Shown one piece after another: positions 9,880-20,398 of a stretch of 64,000 bases of DNA; position 1 is the first letter of the stretch, and each line of letters begins with the position of its first letter. A model generated the notes under the pieces. That model had not been told where the DNA came from. It saw only the letters and a program-made list of their open reading frames with translations, and ran no database searches. This DNA is from Alteromonas lipotrueiana (lineage in GTDB: Bacteria > Pseudomonadota > Gammaproteobacteria > Enterobacterales > Alteromonadaceae): NCBI RefSeq assembly GCF_019249245.1, contig NZ_JAESDK010000012.1, positions 55,030 to 119,029 of the forward strand, given 5' to 3'. Position numbers and translations under genes: made by a program.

Positions 9880-9908
9880 ATTATACAGGCACTATTTACC
9901 TGTGTCAA
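9880..9908 (-). promoter_or_regulatory. Consensus sigma-70 promoter for lpxC
   Basis: Read on the minus strand, TTGACA (9908-9903) and TATAAT (9885-9880) are both perfect hexamers separated by exactly 17 bases. Transcription would start near 9872, about 27 bases before the lpxC ATG at 9845. Confidence 0.85.
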
Positions 9909-9985
9909 AAATCGGAACTTTTAACGTTAAGCGCCGACGCTTTGTCAGCGTCAGCTATGCGCCCAATTTTTAAAGCCTGAAAATA

Positions 9986-11158
9986 TCAGTCGGCCTGCTT
10001 ACGCAAAAACGCTGGTATATCCAAATACTCTAAATCATTGTTAGGCTGTACATCATCATCAGCTTTAAGCGCTTGGTTGCCATCGGTACCGCCTACATTA
10101 CTGCGGCTTTCAGCATTTGAAGGGGTGTTTCCACCAAACTCCCGAGCTGAGGATGACAGGCGCGAACCTTCAGAACTTACCAGTGAAATATCTGGTTTTT
10201 TCTCTGCGCCAATACCTGTTGCGACCACTGTTACACGCAATTCGTCGGTCATTTCCATATCGATAACGGTACCCACTACTACAGTGGCGTTTTCGCTGGC
10301 AAATGCTTTTACAGCATTACCGACGGTCTCAAACTCATCTATTGCAAAATCGGGGCCAGCGGTAATATTAACCAGAATGCCACGAGCGCCAGACAGGTCT
10401 ATATCTTCTAGCAACGGACTGGCAATAGCAGACTCGGCGGCTTCTTCAGCGCGATCCGGGCCGCTGGCTGCGCCAGATCCCATCATTGCTTTACCCATTT
10501 CTGACATAACCGTACGTACGTCAGCAAAATCCACGTTAATCAAACCTGGACGGGTAATAAGCTCGGCAATACCCTGCACTGCGCCGCGTAATACATCGTT
10601 AGCAGCACTGAAAGCCTGCAGCAATGGCGTACCCGGACCCATTACCTTTAATAATTTTTCATTTGGAATAGTGATTAGTGAGTCAACATTGTTTGCTAGC
10701 TCGATAATGCCCTGTTCTGCAAATGTTGTGCGCTTTTTACCTTCGAATGGGAAAGGTTTAGTCACTACTGCAACCGTAAGTATACCCATTTCACGCGCAA
10801 TTTTAGCTACCTCGGGCGCTGCCCCGGTACCTGTGCCACCACCCATGCCTGCAGTGATAAACACCATATCGGCACCATCTAACGACTGTCGAATGGTTTC
10901 ACGATCTTCTTGAGCAGCATCACGACCCACATTCGGATCGGCGCCTGCACCCAGGCCTTTGGTTACACTTGAGCCAATTTGTAACGTAACATCAGCATTT
11001 GAGCTACGTAGCACCTGAGCGTCGGTGTTTATTGCAATAAACTCAACACCTTCGATACTGTGCGACACCATGTGTTCTACAGCGTTGCCACCGCCGCCAC
11101 CGACGCCGATGACTTTGATTACGGCTTCTTCGCCGTGGCTATCCATTAATTCAAACAT
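9986..11158 (-). CDS. ftsZ: FtsZ, tubulin-like division GTPase
   Basis: FtsZ polymerises into the Z ring and recruits the divisome. I start the protein at [20 protein letters not shown] (11158; 390 residues), where a GGAGAG ribosome site is well placed, not at an upstream in-frame ATG at 11188. GTP-binding features are [10 protein letters not shown] near the N-terminus and the tubulin signature [10 protein letters not shown] at about 105-115; the synergy loop contains NVDFADVR. A variable linker precedes the conserved C-terminal peptide [15 protein letters not shown], the docking site for FtsA, ZipA and ZapD (encoded at 2.6 kb). Confidence 0.99.
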   Translation of the reverse strand: MFELMDSHGEEAVIKVIGVGGGGGNAVEHMVSHSIEGVEFIAINTDAQVLRSSNADVTLQIGSSVTKGLGAGADPNVGRDAAQEDRETIRQSLDGADMVFITAGMGGGTGTGAAPEVAKIAREMGILTVAVVTKPFPFEGKKRTTFAEQGIIELANNVDSLITIPNEKLLKVMGPGTPLLQAFSAANDVLRGAVQGIAELITRPGLINVDFADVRTVMSEMGKAMMGSGAASGPDRAEEAAESAIASPLLEDIDLSGARGILVNITAGPDFAIDEFETVGNAVKAFASENATVVVGTVIDMEMTDELRVTVVATGIGAEKKPDISLVSSEGSRLSSSAREFGGNTPSNAESRSNVGGTDGNQALKADDDVQPNNDLEYLDIPAFLRKQAD

Positions 11159-11269
11159 ACTTACTCTCCGGTTGTACGTCTTCAACACTACGCCAGAACA
11201 TTATCAGCAGGTTATTCACATCCCTGACAACCTTATGAACCGACGATAGCGCCCCCAAAATAAAAAAAC

Positions 11270-12499
11270 TTAAAATTCACCTTTGAACCAGCTTTGCACC
11301 CGGTTAATAAAACTTTCGACCGGTTTGTGTTTGCTGACTTTCTTATTCTCTGATTGCATTTTGCCATATTGCAGTAAACCCACAACCGTGGCAAAACCCG
11401 CATCATCAGTATATTCAGACAAACCTTTTATATTAATTGGTTTGCCCACGCGCACAGGCATTTGGAACAGTTCCTCAGCAAATTCAACAGCACCCTCCAT
11501 TTTGGCGGTACCGCCGGTTAGTACTAACCCTGCTGCTATTTGTTCTTCCAGCCCACTGGCACGAATCTCGTCGTGCACTAATTCAAATAGTTCCTGATAG
11601 CGAGGTTCGATCACCTCAGCTAACGTATGTCTTGACATTGCCCGTGCGGGACGGCCGCCTACACTGGGCACTTCAATGTTATCTTCCATACTCACCATGT
11701 CTTTCAGTGCGCAGGCATAATTCATTTTTATCTCTTCGGCGTTGCTAATAGGCGTGCGAAATATTTTGGCTATATCGCTGGTAATCTGATTACCCGCCAC
11801 GGGTATTACTGCCGTATGGCGTATAGCACCATCGGTGTATATAACGATATCCATAGTACCGCCGCCAATATCCACCACGCACACACCCAGCTCTTTTTCA
11901 TCATCGGTAAGCACTGCATAACTTGACGCCAGCGCTGAGAAAATCAGCTGGTCAGCATTAAGCTCACAACGCTCTATGCACTTGGTCAGATTTTTCGCCA
12001 TATCGTCGGCGCAGGTAATAATATGCGCATCAGCTTCCATTCTGACCCCTGACATGCCAATCGGGTTTTTTATGCCTTCCTGAACATCAATGGTGTATTC
12101 CTGTGGCAAAACGTGCAACAAGCGGCGCTCTGCTGCAATGGGCACCGAGCGGGCTGCATGAATTACGTTATCTACGTCTTCCTGGGTTACTTCCTGGTTG
12201 TTAATGGGCACCATGCCGTTTTCGTTCTGACATTTCACATGACGGCCCGAAATAGACATAAATACCGACGAAACTCTGCAGTCGGCCATCAGCTCCATTT
12301 CGTTTACCGCATTTTGTACAGACTTAACCACCAGGTTTAAGTCGTTTACCCCGCCCTTGTCCATGCCTTTTGCAGCATAGGTTCCAACACCAACAATACT
12401 GATCTGACTATCATTTAGCACTTCACCAACCACGGCTTTCACCTGGCTGGTTCCAATATCCAGGCCGACGATCAAATTGCGTTCAGCGGGTTTTGACAT
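11270..12499 (-). CDS. ftsA: FtsA, actin-like divisome protein
   Basis: FtsA tethers FtsZ filaments to the membrane. The 409-residue protein starts MSKPAERNLIVGLDIGTSQVKAVVGE, with the phosphate-1 motif of the actin fold, and has VVDIGGGTMDI (phosphate 2) and GLVLTGGTAKMEG (adenosine motif). The C-terminus FINRVQSWFKGEF is the amphipathic membrane-targeting helix. It lies between ftsQ and ftsZ in standard order; a gap of 111 bases to ftsZ leaves room for an additional ftsZ promoter, which I did not identify. Confidence 0.98.
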   Translation of the reverse strand: MSKPAERNLIVGLDIGTSQVKAVVGEVLNDSQISIVGVGTYAAKGMDKGGVNDLNLVVKSVQNAVNEMELMADCRVSSVFMSISGRHVKCQNENGMVPINNQEVTQEDVDNVIHAARSVPIAAERRLLHVLPQEYTIDVQEGIKNPIGMSGVRMEADAHIITCADDMAKNLTKCIERCELNADQLIFSALASSYAVLTDDEKELGVCVVDIGGGTMDIVIYTDGAIRHTAVIPVAGNQITSDIAKIFRTPISNAEEIKMNYACALKDMVSMEDNIEVPSVGGRPARAMSRHTLAEVIEPRYQELFELVHDEIRASGLEEQIAAGLVLTGGTAKMEGAVEFAEELFQMPVRVGKPINIKGLSEYTDDAGFATVVGLLQYGKMQSENKKVSKHKPVESFINRVQSWFKGEF

Positions 12500-12518
12500 A
12501 GTAATTTAAACTCTCTCA

Positions 12519-13247
12519 CTAACTTTGATTGTTATCGTCGTTGTGCCAGCCCACAGCAAACCCTGTGTCGTACCGCAAATCAACGTACCGAACTGGTTTT
12601 TCTTCTTTAGTTAACAGCGGATATACATCAATAAACCGCTGTAATCTATCAATAAATTTTTGACGACCCAAGTTTAGCTCGACGCCGTTTTTAAGTTGCA
12701 TATGCCAGGCAAAACGCTCACTAAGTGATAATTCTGCAATCGCCATTGACGAGGTGGCTAACAGTAACTTCATGGCGTTGTACCCCTCCAGCGCGGTTTT
12801 TTCACTGCCACCCGGGCCGTATAAACGGGGTAAAGCAAGCTCTTTAGCACTGGCTTCAAAGGTATCGCCATAAGGATTAAGCAACATATCCTCGTTCCAT
12901 TGCGCCACGGGTTGTTGCTCAACCAAATAAATTTTTAATGTGTTAGGCCACTGCTTTCGCACAGAGGCCCGGTAAACCCAGGGCTGCATCTCGACCAGCC
13001 TGAATACCTCATTCACATCGAGCTCGAAAAAACTGCCCGGTTGGCTTTTTCGAATCAGCCGTTCTATCCGGGTCAGACTAACATGGTCAAAGTCGCCTGA
13101 AAATTCAATAACCTGCACAGGCATTCGTTGTTCGTCTTTAAGCCAGTCGCGAACAATTAACGCGCCATAAAGCAAACTACCAATAACACACAGCAAAAAT
13201 ACCAGGCCGCCAATAAGGCGTATTCGTGTATGTGTTAAAACCTGCAT
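12519..13247 (-). CDS. ftsQ: FtsQ, bitopic divisome protein
   Basis: FtsQ links early and late divisome proteins and binds FtsL/FtsB. The 242-residue protein has a short cytoplasmic N-terminus, one membrane helix (about 12-32), a POTRA domain beginning VIEFSGDFDHVSLTRIERL and a beta domain (PWVYRASVRKQWPNTLKIYLVEQQPVA spans the junction). It is somewhat shorter than the E. coli protein (276) mainly at the ends. It is positioned between ddl and ftsA. Confidence 0.95.
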   Translation of the reverse strand: MQVLTHTRIRLIGGLVFLLCVIGSLLYGALIVRDWLKDEQRMPVQVIEFSGDFDHVSLTRIERLIRKSQPGSFFELDVNEVFRLVEMQPWVYRASVRKQWPNTLKIYLVEQQPVAQWNEDMLLNPYGDTFEASAKELALPRLYGPGGSEKTALEGYNAMKLLLATSSMAIAELSLSERFAWHMQLKNGVELNLGRQKFIDRLQRFIDVYPLLTKEEKPVRYVDLRYDTGFAVGWHNDDNNQS

Positions 13248-13265
13248 GTTCTGGTCACTTTTTAT

Positions 13266-14213
13266 TTAGCCTTGAGCCATGCTGGTGCCTAAAATTGTCA
13301 AAGACAACGTGTCAAAATCAATACCCGCTACGGCAGCCGCTTTAGGAACCAGGCTCTTTTCAGTCATTCCCGGCACGGTGTTAGACTCCAGCAAGAAAAA
13401 CGTACCGCTGGCTTCATCACGCATTACATCAATACGCCCCCAGCCACTACCAGAGAGGGCATGAAATGCTTTGCTCGATAGTTCGGCAAGACATGTTTCG
13501 TCTTCAGCCGAAAGCCCGCTGGGGCAAAAGTACTCAGTGGTATTGTCCTGGTATTTTGCCGCATAATCGTAAAATGTATGGGGGGTAGACATTCGGATTG
13601 ACGGTAACGCCTTGCCTTGTAGCAACGCTACCGTATACTCCTGCCCATCAATGAACTGCTCTAATAGCACCTGATCATCGTAATGAAAAGCTGCGTGTAT
13701 GGCAGTTTCGAGTTGTTTAGCGCTAGTCACTTTCGCCATACCGATGCTCGAACCTTCCCGAGCGGGTTTGACCATGACTTTATTCCCCAATTTTTTCATT
13801 ATAACGCTGCACGATCCAGCTTCAAAGCTTGTTTTATCAACAATTTGGTATTTAGCGGTGGGCAAGCCCAGACTTTCCCAAATTTGCTTACTGTGAATCT
13901 TGTCCATTGCCAGCGCCGAGCCCAATACACCACTGCCGGTAAACGGGATGTTAAGCAGCTGCAACGCCCCTTGCATCGACCCGTCTTCACCGCCACGGCC
14001 ATGCAGCATAATGACGGCTCTATCTATACCTTCTTCAATTAAATCAACAATTTGCCTGTGCGCGGGATCAAAAGCTATAGCATCTACACCCATACGATGC
14101 AGCGCATTAAGAACCGCAGTCCCTGAGCGCAACGACACTTCACGCTCGGCAGAGTCGCCACCAAGCAGCACGGCAACACGGCCGAAATCAGATGCCTGAT
14201 ATTGTTTTTGCAT
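13266..14213 (-). CDS. ddlB: D-alanine--D-alanine ligase
   Basis: Ddl joins two D-alanines for the peptidoglycan stem peptide. The 315-residue ATP-grasp enzyme starts near GRVAVLLGGDSAEREVSLRSG (binding of the first D-Ala), has GRGGEDGSMQGALQLL and PFTGSGVLGSALAMDK, the ATP-grasp segment VMVKPAREGSSIGM, and the metal-binding end FLLESNTVPGMTEKSLVPKAA. Location inside the dcw cluster between murC and ftsQ identifies it as the DdlB form. The gap to murC is two bases. Confidence 0.97.
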   Translation of the reverse strand: MQKQYQASDFGRVAVLLGGDSAEREVSLRSGTAVLNALHRMGVDAIAFDPAHRQIVDLIEEGIDRAVIMLHGRGGEDGSMQGALQLLNIPFTGSGVLGSALAMDKIHSKQIWESLGLPTAKYQIVDKTSFEAGSCSVIMKKLGNKVMVKPAREGSSIGMAKVTSAKQLETAIHAAFHYDDQVLLEQFIDGQEYTVALLQGKALPSIRMSTPHTFYDYAAKYQDNTTEYFCPSGLSAEDETCLAELSSKAFHALSGSGWGRIDVMRDEASGTFFLLESNTVPGMTEKSLVPKAAAVAGIDFDTLSLTILGTSMAQG

Positions 14214-14215
14214 TA

Positions 14216-15658
14216 TTATTTCTCATCCAAAAAAATTTTCGGCTCGCACTTTTTTGACGCTAGCTCACTGGCGATTTGCCCGATATTTCCTGCGCCCTGA
14301 GTCATTATGACATCATCGGTGCGTAGAAGGTTCGACAATAAGCTTTGCAAATTTTCCTTATCACCCACATAAACAGGCTCAAGTTGTCCGCGCATTCGAA
14401 TTGACCGGCACAAAGATTTGCTATCGGCGCCTTCTATTGGGGCTTCGCTGGCCGCAAAAACATCGAGCATTAACAACACATCTACCTTGGACAGGGTTTC
14501 AACAAAATCTTCGTATAGGTCGCGCGTACGGCTAAAGCGGTGCGGCTGATACACCATAACCAAACGCCGACCAGGCCAGTTAGCCCGAGCTGCGGCTATA
14601 GTGGCGGCCACTTCGGTAGGGTGATGACCGTAATCGTCTACCAGGGTTAGCGGCCCGATACTGGTATCAAAATTCCCAAGTACTTCAAAACGTCGGCCAA
14701 TTCCGCTAAAACCCGCCAGTGCCCGGGTAATTGCTTCGTCTTCCACACCTTCGTCGGTGGCCACGGCAATGGCAGCCAGCGCATTAAGCACATTGTGATT
14801 ACCGGTAAGATTCAGCGTTACCGACAACTCGTTATGTTCGCGGCGCACTACTGTAAACTGCGCCTGACCGAAACCCAGAGTAACATCACGGGCTATCACA
14901 TCATTGTGCTCTTCAAAACCATAGGTGGTGATACTTCGTCCAACACGTTCGCGGATGGCCTGAATATTTTTATCATCGCCGCACATTATGGCCTGACCAT
15001 AAAAGGGCAAGTTATGAAGAAAGTCTACGTAGGTGTCTTTCATGCGCCCAAAGTCACCGTCGTAGGTATCCATGTGATCGGCTTCAATATTGGTGACCAC
15101 CGCCACCATTGGTTGCAGGTGCAAAAACGAGGCATCGCTTTCATCAGCTTCTGCAATCAAATAACGACTGCGACCCAGACGGGCATTGGTACCGGCACTG
15201 TTAAGCAAACCGCCGATAACAAACGTAGGATCCAGGTCACCTTCGGCGAAAATAGTGGCAATTAAACTGGTCGTAGTCGTTTTACCGTGAGTGCCGGCCA
15301 CTGCAATGCCGTGGCGAAACCGCATAAGTTCGGCCAGCATTTCGGCGCGTCGTATTATAGGAATACGGTGTTCGCGTGCATAAACAACCTCAGGGTTTTG
15401 CTCGTTTATTGCACTGGAAACTACGACTACATCAGCCGTTTTTACGTTTTCGGCAGCATGACCAATACACACGGTGGCCCCCTTGGCGCTCAAACGTTTG
15501 GTCATCGCGCCGGGCTGTTGATCTGAGCCAGTAATTTTATAGCCTTCATTGAGCAATACTTCGGCAATGCCGCCCATTCCGGCGCCACCAATACCAATGA
15601 AAAATATGGTTTCTACTCTCCGCATTTGCGGACTTTGGAACGGCGTTTCAAACACCAT
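14216..15658 (-). CDS. murC: MurC, UDP-N-acetylmuramate--L-alanine ligase
   Basis: MurC adds L-alanine to UDP-MurNAc. The 480-residue protein begins with a Rossmann motif [17 protein letters not shown] and has the ATP-binding P-loop [14 protein letters not shown], the conserved [10 protein letters not shown] and [14 protein letters not shown], and [15 protein letters not shown] in the C-terminal domain. All are characteristic of MurC among Mur ligases. Its start lies inside the 3' end of murG (11 bases of overlap), consistent with translational coupling. Confidence 0.98.
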   Translation of the reverse strand: MVFETPFQSPQMRRVETIFFIGIGGAGMGGIAEVLLNEGYKITGSDQQPGAMTKRLSAKGATVCIGHAAENVKTADVVVVSSAINEQNPEVVYAREHRIPIIRRAEMLAELMRFRHGIAVAGTHGKTTTTSLIATIFAEGDLDPTFVIGGLLNSAGTNARLGRSRYLIAEADESDASFLHLQPMVAVVTNIEADHMDTYDGDFGRMKDTYVDFLHNLPFYGQAIMCGDDKNIQAIRERVGRSITTYGFEEHNDVIARDVTLGFGQAQFTVVRREHNELSVTLNLTGNHNVLNALAAIAVATDEGVEDEAITRALAGFSGIGRRFEVLGNFDTSIGPLTLVDDYGHHPTEVAATIAAARANWPGRRLVMVYQPHRFSRTRDLYEDFVETLSKVDVLLMLDVFAASEAPIEGADSKSLCRSIRMRGQLEPVYVGDKENLQSLLSNLLRTDDVIMTQGAGNIGQIASELASKKCEPKIFLDEK

Positions 15659-16742
15659 CAGCCGTTTCTCCTGTCAGCGCTATGCACTGGTTAATTACAT
15701 TGTCGGTGGCGTTTATCTGCGCTTGCTTACGGGCATTTTTACCCATTTCTAAACATTGCTGCGGATCGGCCAGCCAATTTTCTATGACTTCTGGTAGTTG
15801 TACAGCCAGCTGCTGTTGAGGAATCAATACAGCCGCGTCGTCATCTACCAGCGCCTGGGCATTTTTGGTCTGATGATCATCTACCGCATGAGGTAAAGGT
15901 ACAAAGACCGCGGTCAGACCCGCTGCTGCGACTTCAGAAACCGTCAGCGCTCCTGCCCGGCAAATAATTACATCAGCCCAGTGATACGCTTCGTGCATTT
16001 TTTCTATAAATTCGCTTACCTGCCACTGACACTTCGCTGGCGCATAAGCCTGCTCTACCGCTTCAGCATTGTTTTTTCCGCACTGATGCCATATCGACAC
16101 CTGGTCATAATTTCCTACCACTGCCGGAATGGCCGTGTTCAGAGGCGCTGATCCCAAACTGCCCCCCACCACTAAAATTCGCAAGGGTATGTGAACACTT
16201 ACTTTTTGTTGCAGCAAGGCTATGTCATGACGTATTGGGTTGCCGACGGTAACACACCGACTGGCGGCATGGCCAAATTGGTCTTGTGCCGCATTAAAGC
16301 CTAACAAAATTTTACGGGCTAATCGGCCCAGTAGCTTATTGGTCATACCAATAGCCGCGTTTTGCTCATGAATAACCAAAGGTATTCGCAAACTGTAAGC
16401 CGCCGCGCCGCCTGGTCCACTGGCATAGCCACCAAAGCCTATCACCAAATCAGGCCGTAGTTTTTGCAAAATCTGGCGCGCATGCCACAGGCTCTTTGTC
16501 AGGGCCATAATGCCCTGAAGGCGGACCTTCAAGCCTTTACCGCGCAGGCCTTTTACCGGTAAAAAATGAATATCAAACTGGTTGGCCGGAACCACGTGTG
16601 CTTCCATACGCTCGGCGGTGCCCAGCCACTGCACATCCCAACCGCGCTCACGAAGTGCAATTGCCACTGCCAGCGCCGGGAAAACATGACCACCGGTACC
16701 ACCAGCCATAATCACACAGCGCTTTGGTTTAAGCTTTGGCAT
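15648..16742 (-). CDS. murG: MurG, lipid II synthase (GlcNAc transferase)
   Basis: MurG transfers GlcNAc from UDP-GlcNAc to lipid I at the inner face of the membrane. I place the start at [18 protein letters not shown] (16742; 364 residues) because AGGAGG lies 6 bases upstream; in-frame upstream codons inside ftsW are less plausible. Motifs: [15 protein letters not shown] (G-loop 1), [11 protein letters not shown] (G-loop 2), [12 protein letters not shown] (G-loop 3) and [15 protein letters not shown] with the donor-binding Glu. It overlaps ftsW upstream and murC downstream. Confidence 0.98.
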   Translation of the reverse strand: MPKLKPKRCVIMAGGTGGHVFPALAVAIALRERGWDVQWLGTAERMEAHVVPANQFDIHFLPVKGLRGKGLKVRLQGIMALTKSLWHARQILQKLRPDLVIGFGGYASGPGGAAAYSLRIPLVIHEQNAAIGMTNKLLGRLARKILLGFNAAQDQFGHAASRCVTVGNPIRHDIALLQQKVSVHIPLRILVVGGSLGSAPLNTAIPAVVGNYDQVSIWHQCGKNNAEAVEQAYAPAKCQWQVSEFIEKMHEAYHWADVIICRAGALTVSEVAAAGLTAVFVPLPHAVDDHQTKNAQALVDDDAAVLIPQQQLAVQLPEVIENWLADPQQCLEMGKNARKQAQINATDNVINQCIALTGETADGV

Positions 16743-18006
16743 TGTTCGCCTCCTGCTCAACATCACTGTGCACTTCTTGTGCCCGACTTTTAACCGGAGG
16801 TTTTTTTAAACGTCGTGGTTTGTCGCCCCGATTGAGTGCCTGTACGCCATCAACCCTTAGTTCAAAATCAATACGCAATAACAAAGCAATGGACACCATC
16901 ATTACAATCAAGCTCGTGCCCCCGTAGCTGATTAAGGGCAACGTGAGACCTTTCGTGGGTAGAATACCCACACTGGCGCCAATATTTACCGCGGTCTGAA
17001 AGCTAAACCAAATACCGATAGCATAGGCCAAATATCCTTCAAAAGGCCGTTCGTGCGCTAATGCCCGATTACCAATTTTTAAGGTGCGCACGACCATAAA
17101 AAAGATCAGTCCCAGCACGGTGAGAACGCCTACAAAACCCAGCTCTTCGGCTAAAATTGCCATGATAAAATCGGAATGCGCCTGAGTTAAAAATTCAAGC
17201 TTCTGATAGCTGTTTCCCAAGCCTTGTCCAAACCAGCTACCCCGGCCATAAGCCATTAGCGATTGCGTAAGCTGATACCCGCTGCCAAAGGGGTCTGCCC
17301 AGGGGTCCAGAAAAGAGGTCACACGGCGCATTCGGTATTCTTCAAAAACAATCAGCGACACCACCGCAGCAAGTCCGACAAACACAACCCCGAAAAATTG
17401 CCACAATGGCGCGCCGGCCAGAAAAAGCAGCCCCATGGTGGTGGTAAGCATAACCACCGCGGTACCAAAGTCGGGTTGCAGCAGTAGCATGGTGGCCAGT
17501 ACAAACAGCACGGCCAACGGTTTTATAAACCCCTTGATGTTTTCGGTTACTTCTTCGTAGCGTCTGACTAAGTAACCCGCCAGATAGGTAAAAAAGAATA
17601 ATTTTGCAGGCTCGGCCGGCTGTAGGGTCAGTGGCCCTAGTACAATCCAGCGGGTACTGCCATTGATGCTGCGCCCTACCACTAATACTGCTACCAACAG
17701 CACAATGGCAAGAATCAATAAATACGGATTGGTTATTTTCCAAAAGCGCATAGGAACTGTCAGCACTATACCGGCGGCAACCAGCGCCGTGACCAGATAG
17801 ATAATATGGCGCGCTGAAAAATAAAAGGGGTTGCCATATTCACGCTCGGCCACGGGCATAGAGGCGGATGTCACCACAATAAGTCCAATAGACATCAGCG
17901 CCAGAGACACTAAAACCAAAGATAAATCATACGCACGCTGACTACTTACCTGACCGTGTCGGGCCGTAAACAGCTCGCTGAGTTTTCCAGTTGCCGTGGT
18001 CAACAT
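16729..18006 (-). CDS. ftsW: FtsW, septal peptidoglycan glycosyltransferase (SEDS family)
   Basis: FtsW polymerises lipid II at the septum together with FtsI. The 425-residue protein is polytopic, with about ten hydrophobic helices. SEDS features include LLLQPDFGTAVVML, in which the catalytic Asp region lies, and the C-terminal GILPTKGLTLPLISYGGTSL. A basic cytoplasmic tail (KPRRLKKPPVKSRA) follows. It sits between murD and murG and overlaps both, with an ATG overlapping the end of murD. Confidence 0.97.
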   Translation of the reverse strand: MLTTATGKLSELFTARHGQVSSQRAYDLSLVLVSLALMSIGLIVVTSASMPVAEREYGNPFYFSARHIIYLVTALVAAGIVLTVPMRFWKITNPYLLILAIVLLVAVLVVGRSINGSTRWIVLGPLTLQPAEPAKLFFFTYLAGYLVRRYEEVTENIKGFIKPLAVLFVLATMLLLQPDFGTAVVMLTTTMGLLFLAGAPLWQFFGVVFVGLAAVVSLIVFEEYRMRRVTSFLDPWADPFGSGYQLTQSLMAYGRGSWFGQGLGNSYQKLEFLTQAHSDFIMAILAEELGFVGVLTVLGLIFFMVVRTLKIGNRALAHERPFEGYLAYAIGIWFSFQTAVNIGASVGILPTKGLTLPLISYGGTSLIVMMVSIALLLRIDFELRVDGVQALNRGDKPRRLKKPPVKSRAQEVHSDVEQEANNAKA

Positions 18007-19310
18007 ACGTCACCACTTGCAATAGCTTCGATAAAAGCGTGCGCCCGATGTTCGTAATTTTTGAACATATCTAAGCTGGCACACGCTGGTGATAACAATA
18101 CGATGTCGCCCGGGCGGGCAAATTGATGAGCCTGAATCACCGCGGCCTGCATAGACTCAGTATGCACGCTGCCTTGCTTTAAGCGGCCGATTTGTTTGCC
18201 ATCACGACCTAACGTAATCAGTTCGTCAACGTACTGCTCAAAATAAGGCTGTAACGCTTTAACAGCGGCCCCTTTCGCATCACCGCCAGCGATAAGAACA
18301 AGTTTACCGCGACGCTCAGCCCCCAGACCTTGCAACGCAGCTATGGTAGCGCCCACGTTGGTTGCTTTGGAGTCATCAATCCAGGTGATGCCGCCTTTAT
18401 CAGATACCGGTACACACCGGTGAGCAACCGCTTCAAATGTGTACACAGCCGCTACTGCCTGGCGCACATCGACACCCAGCAGCATAGCTAGCCCCAGCGC
18501 TGCCTGTATATTAAGTACGTTATGTAAACCTACTAGTTTTACTTCTGCCAGATTGACCAACGGCTCGCCCTGCCAGGTAATCCAGTGATTTTTCAGCCCA
18601 AAATCATGCAGCTCGGCTTGCTGACCAAATTCAATCACATCTACCATCAATGGCAGGGGATAGGTTAATTGCTGATCGCGCCAGCACAAGGCGCTTTGGG
18701 CATGATTATAAATGCGCTGTTTGGCATCACTATACGCGGCCAGTGTTTTATGACGATCAAGATGATCATCACTGATATTTAAAATGGTGGCGCCTACCAA
18801 TGCTAATGAGTGGGTTGTTTCAAGCTGAAAACTGGAAAGCTCAAGCACTATGGCTTCAGGGTTCAGGCTCATCGCATCAAGGGCAGGCAAACCCACATTA
18901 CCGGCTGCCACCGCATTTATGCCACACGCTTTTAAAATATGGGTAGTTAACAGTGTCACGGTGGTTTTACCGTTTGACCCGGTAATACCCAGTACCGACG
19001 CCTGATTAAAGCGGGCAAATAATTCTATTTCACCAATAATCTCAACATTTTGCTGTGAGGCTCTTTGTAATTGGGGGTGGTCAAGAGCCAAACCCGGACT
19101 TACCACCAGCAAGTCAACGTTATCCCAGTAATTTTTTGGTGGCTCGCCATTAGTCAAAGGTATATCGATGCCCTCAGGCAGCGTTTGCTCAGCCCGGGTA
19201 TCCCAGGCGCTTAGCGTTACCGGCTGACCCATTAAAAAACGCAGACATGCCTGACCGCTGAGACCAAGCCCGGCAACCACTACATGTTTTGCATTTAATT
19301 GGTTAGTCAT
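18000..19310 (-). CDS. murD: MurD, UDP-MurNAc-L-alanine--D-glutamate ligase
   Basis: MurD adds D-glutamate to UDP-MurNAc-L-Ala. I start it at MTNQLNAKHVVVAGLGLSG (19310; 436 residues), 5 bases after the mraY stop; the longer in-frame extension overlaps mraY and lacks family support. Visible: Rossmann-like VVAGLGLSGQACLRFL, P-loop GITGSNGKTTVTLL, LELSSFQLETTHSL, NISDDHLDRH and WIDDSKATNVGAT, all typical of MurD. Confidence 0.97.
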   Translation of the reverse strand: MTNQLNAKHVVVAGLGLSGQACLRFLMGQPVTLSAWDTRAEQTLPEGIDIPLTNGEPPKNYWDNVDLLVVSPGLALDHPQLQRASQQNVEIIGEIELFARFNQASVLGITGSNGKTTVTLLTTHILKACGINAVAAGNVGLPALDAMSLNPEAIVLELSSFQLETTHSLALVGATILNISDDHLDRHKTLAAYSDAKQRIYNHAQSALCWRDQQLTYPLPLMVDVIEFGQQAELHDFGLKNHWITWQGEPLVNLAEVKLVGLHNVLNIQAALGLAMLLGVDVRQAVAAVYTFEAVAHRCVPVSDKGGITWIDDSKATNVGATIAALQGLGAERRGKLVLIAGGDAKGAAVKALQPYFEQYVDELITLGRDGKQIGRLKQGSVHTESMQAAVIQAHQFARPGDIVLLSPACASLDMFKNYEHRAHAFIEAIASGDVC

Positions 19311-19315
19311 TTCAC

Positions 19316-20398
19316 TTACCGCAACTTGAGGGTGGCTAAGCCCACCAGCACCAAAATCAACGAAATTATCCAAAAACGAACAATAACCCGGGGTTCAGGC
19401 CAACCTTTTAGCTCGTAATGATGATGAATAGGCGCCATTCTGAAGATTCGCTGACCTCTTAATTTGTACGACCCGACCTGCAGTATTACTGACAAAGTTT
19501 CTGCCACAAATACGCCACCCATAATAATCAGCACAATTTCCTGACGGACTAAAACGGCCAGTACGCCCAGGGTACCGCCTAGTGCAAGTGAGCCTACATC
19601 GCCCATAAACACCTGTGCCGGGTAAGTGTTAAACCACAAAAATCCCAGACCAGCGCCTACGATAGCGGTGCACACAATCACCAGTTCCCCGGTAAGCGGG
19701 ATATACGGTATATTAAGGTATTCGGCAAAATTGGTATTGCCGGTGACATACGCAAAAATGGCCAGGGCGCCGGCCACTAATATGGTGGGTACAATAGCTA
19801 AACCGTCCAGGCCATCAGTCAGGTTAACGGCATTGCTGGTTCCGACTAATGCAAAGTACACAATCATCATGTAGGCCAGCCCCAGCTGCGGGAAGACCTC
19901 TTTAAAAAATGGAACCAATAGCGCAGTTTCTGCCGGTGAGCTGGCGCTACTGTATAAATATCCGGCCACACCAATAGCAATGGCTGACTGCCAAAAGTAT
20001 TTCCAGCGGGCAATCAGGCCATTGGAGTCTTTGCGAATCACTTTTCGATAATCATCGACAAAACCAATAATGCCATAGCCGACAATCACGAACAGCGTGA
20101 CCAATACGTAGCGATTGGTTAAGTCGGCCCACAGCAAAATACTGATAATCACGGCTGCCAGTATTAACAAGCCACCCATGGTGGGTGTCCCGGCTTTCGA
20201 TAAATGACTTTGCGGACCGTCGTCGCGTACGGTCTGGCCAATTTGCATGCGTTGCAGCGCACGAATCATTTTAGGGCCGATAATAATGGCGATAAGTAAC
20301 GCCGTCAGGGTGCTCAAGATTGCGCGCATCGTCAGATACGAGAAAACATTAAATCCTGTTTCGAACTGGGTTAACCACTCAGCCAGCCAAATTAACAT
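19316..20398 (-). CDS. mraY: MraY, phospho-MurNAc-pentapeptide transferase
   Basis: MraY makes lipid I by transferring phospho-MurNAc-pentapeptide to undecaprenyl phosphate. The 360-residue, ten-helix membrane protein contains the aspartate-rich [20 protein letters not shown] and [12 protein letters not shown] motifs and the cytosolic [18 protein letters not shown], which are the catalytic and magnesium/uridine-binding segments of the family. It overlaps the 3' end of murF by a few bases. Confidence 0.98.
   Translation of the reverse strand: MLIWLAEWLTQFETGFNVFSYLTMRAILSTLTALLIAIIIGPKMIRALQRMQIGQTVRDDGPQSHLSKAGTPTMGGLLILAAVIISILLWADLTNRYVLVTLFVIVGYGIIGFVDDYRKVIRKDSNGLIARWKYFWQSAIAIGVAGYLYSSASSPAETALLVPFFKEVFPQLGLAYMMIVYFALVGTSNAVNLTDGLDGLAIVPTILVAGALAIFAYVTGNTNFAEYLNIPYIPLTGELVIVCTAIVGAGLGFLWFNTYPAQVFMGDVGSLALGGTLGVLAVLVRQEIVLIIMGGVFVAETLSVILQVGSYKLRGQRIFRMAPIHHHYELKGWPEPRVIVRFWIISLILVLVGLATLKLR

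Noticed and set aside
9930..9957. GACGC-GCGTC hairpin after ftsZ
   Set aside because: A short stem without a T run; I could not support it as a terminator, and it may be chance.
10038..10913. Long 291-codon plus-strand frame within ftsZ
   Set aside because: It is antisense to conserved ftsZ sequence, with Ser/Thr/Ala-rich composition typical of shadow frames.
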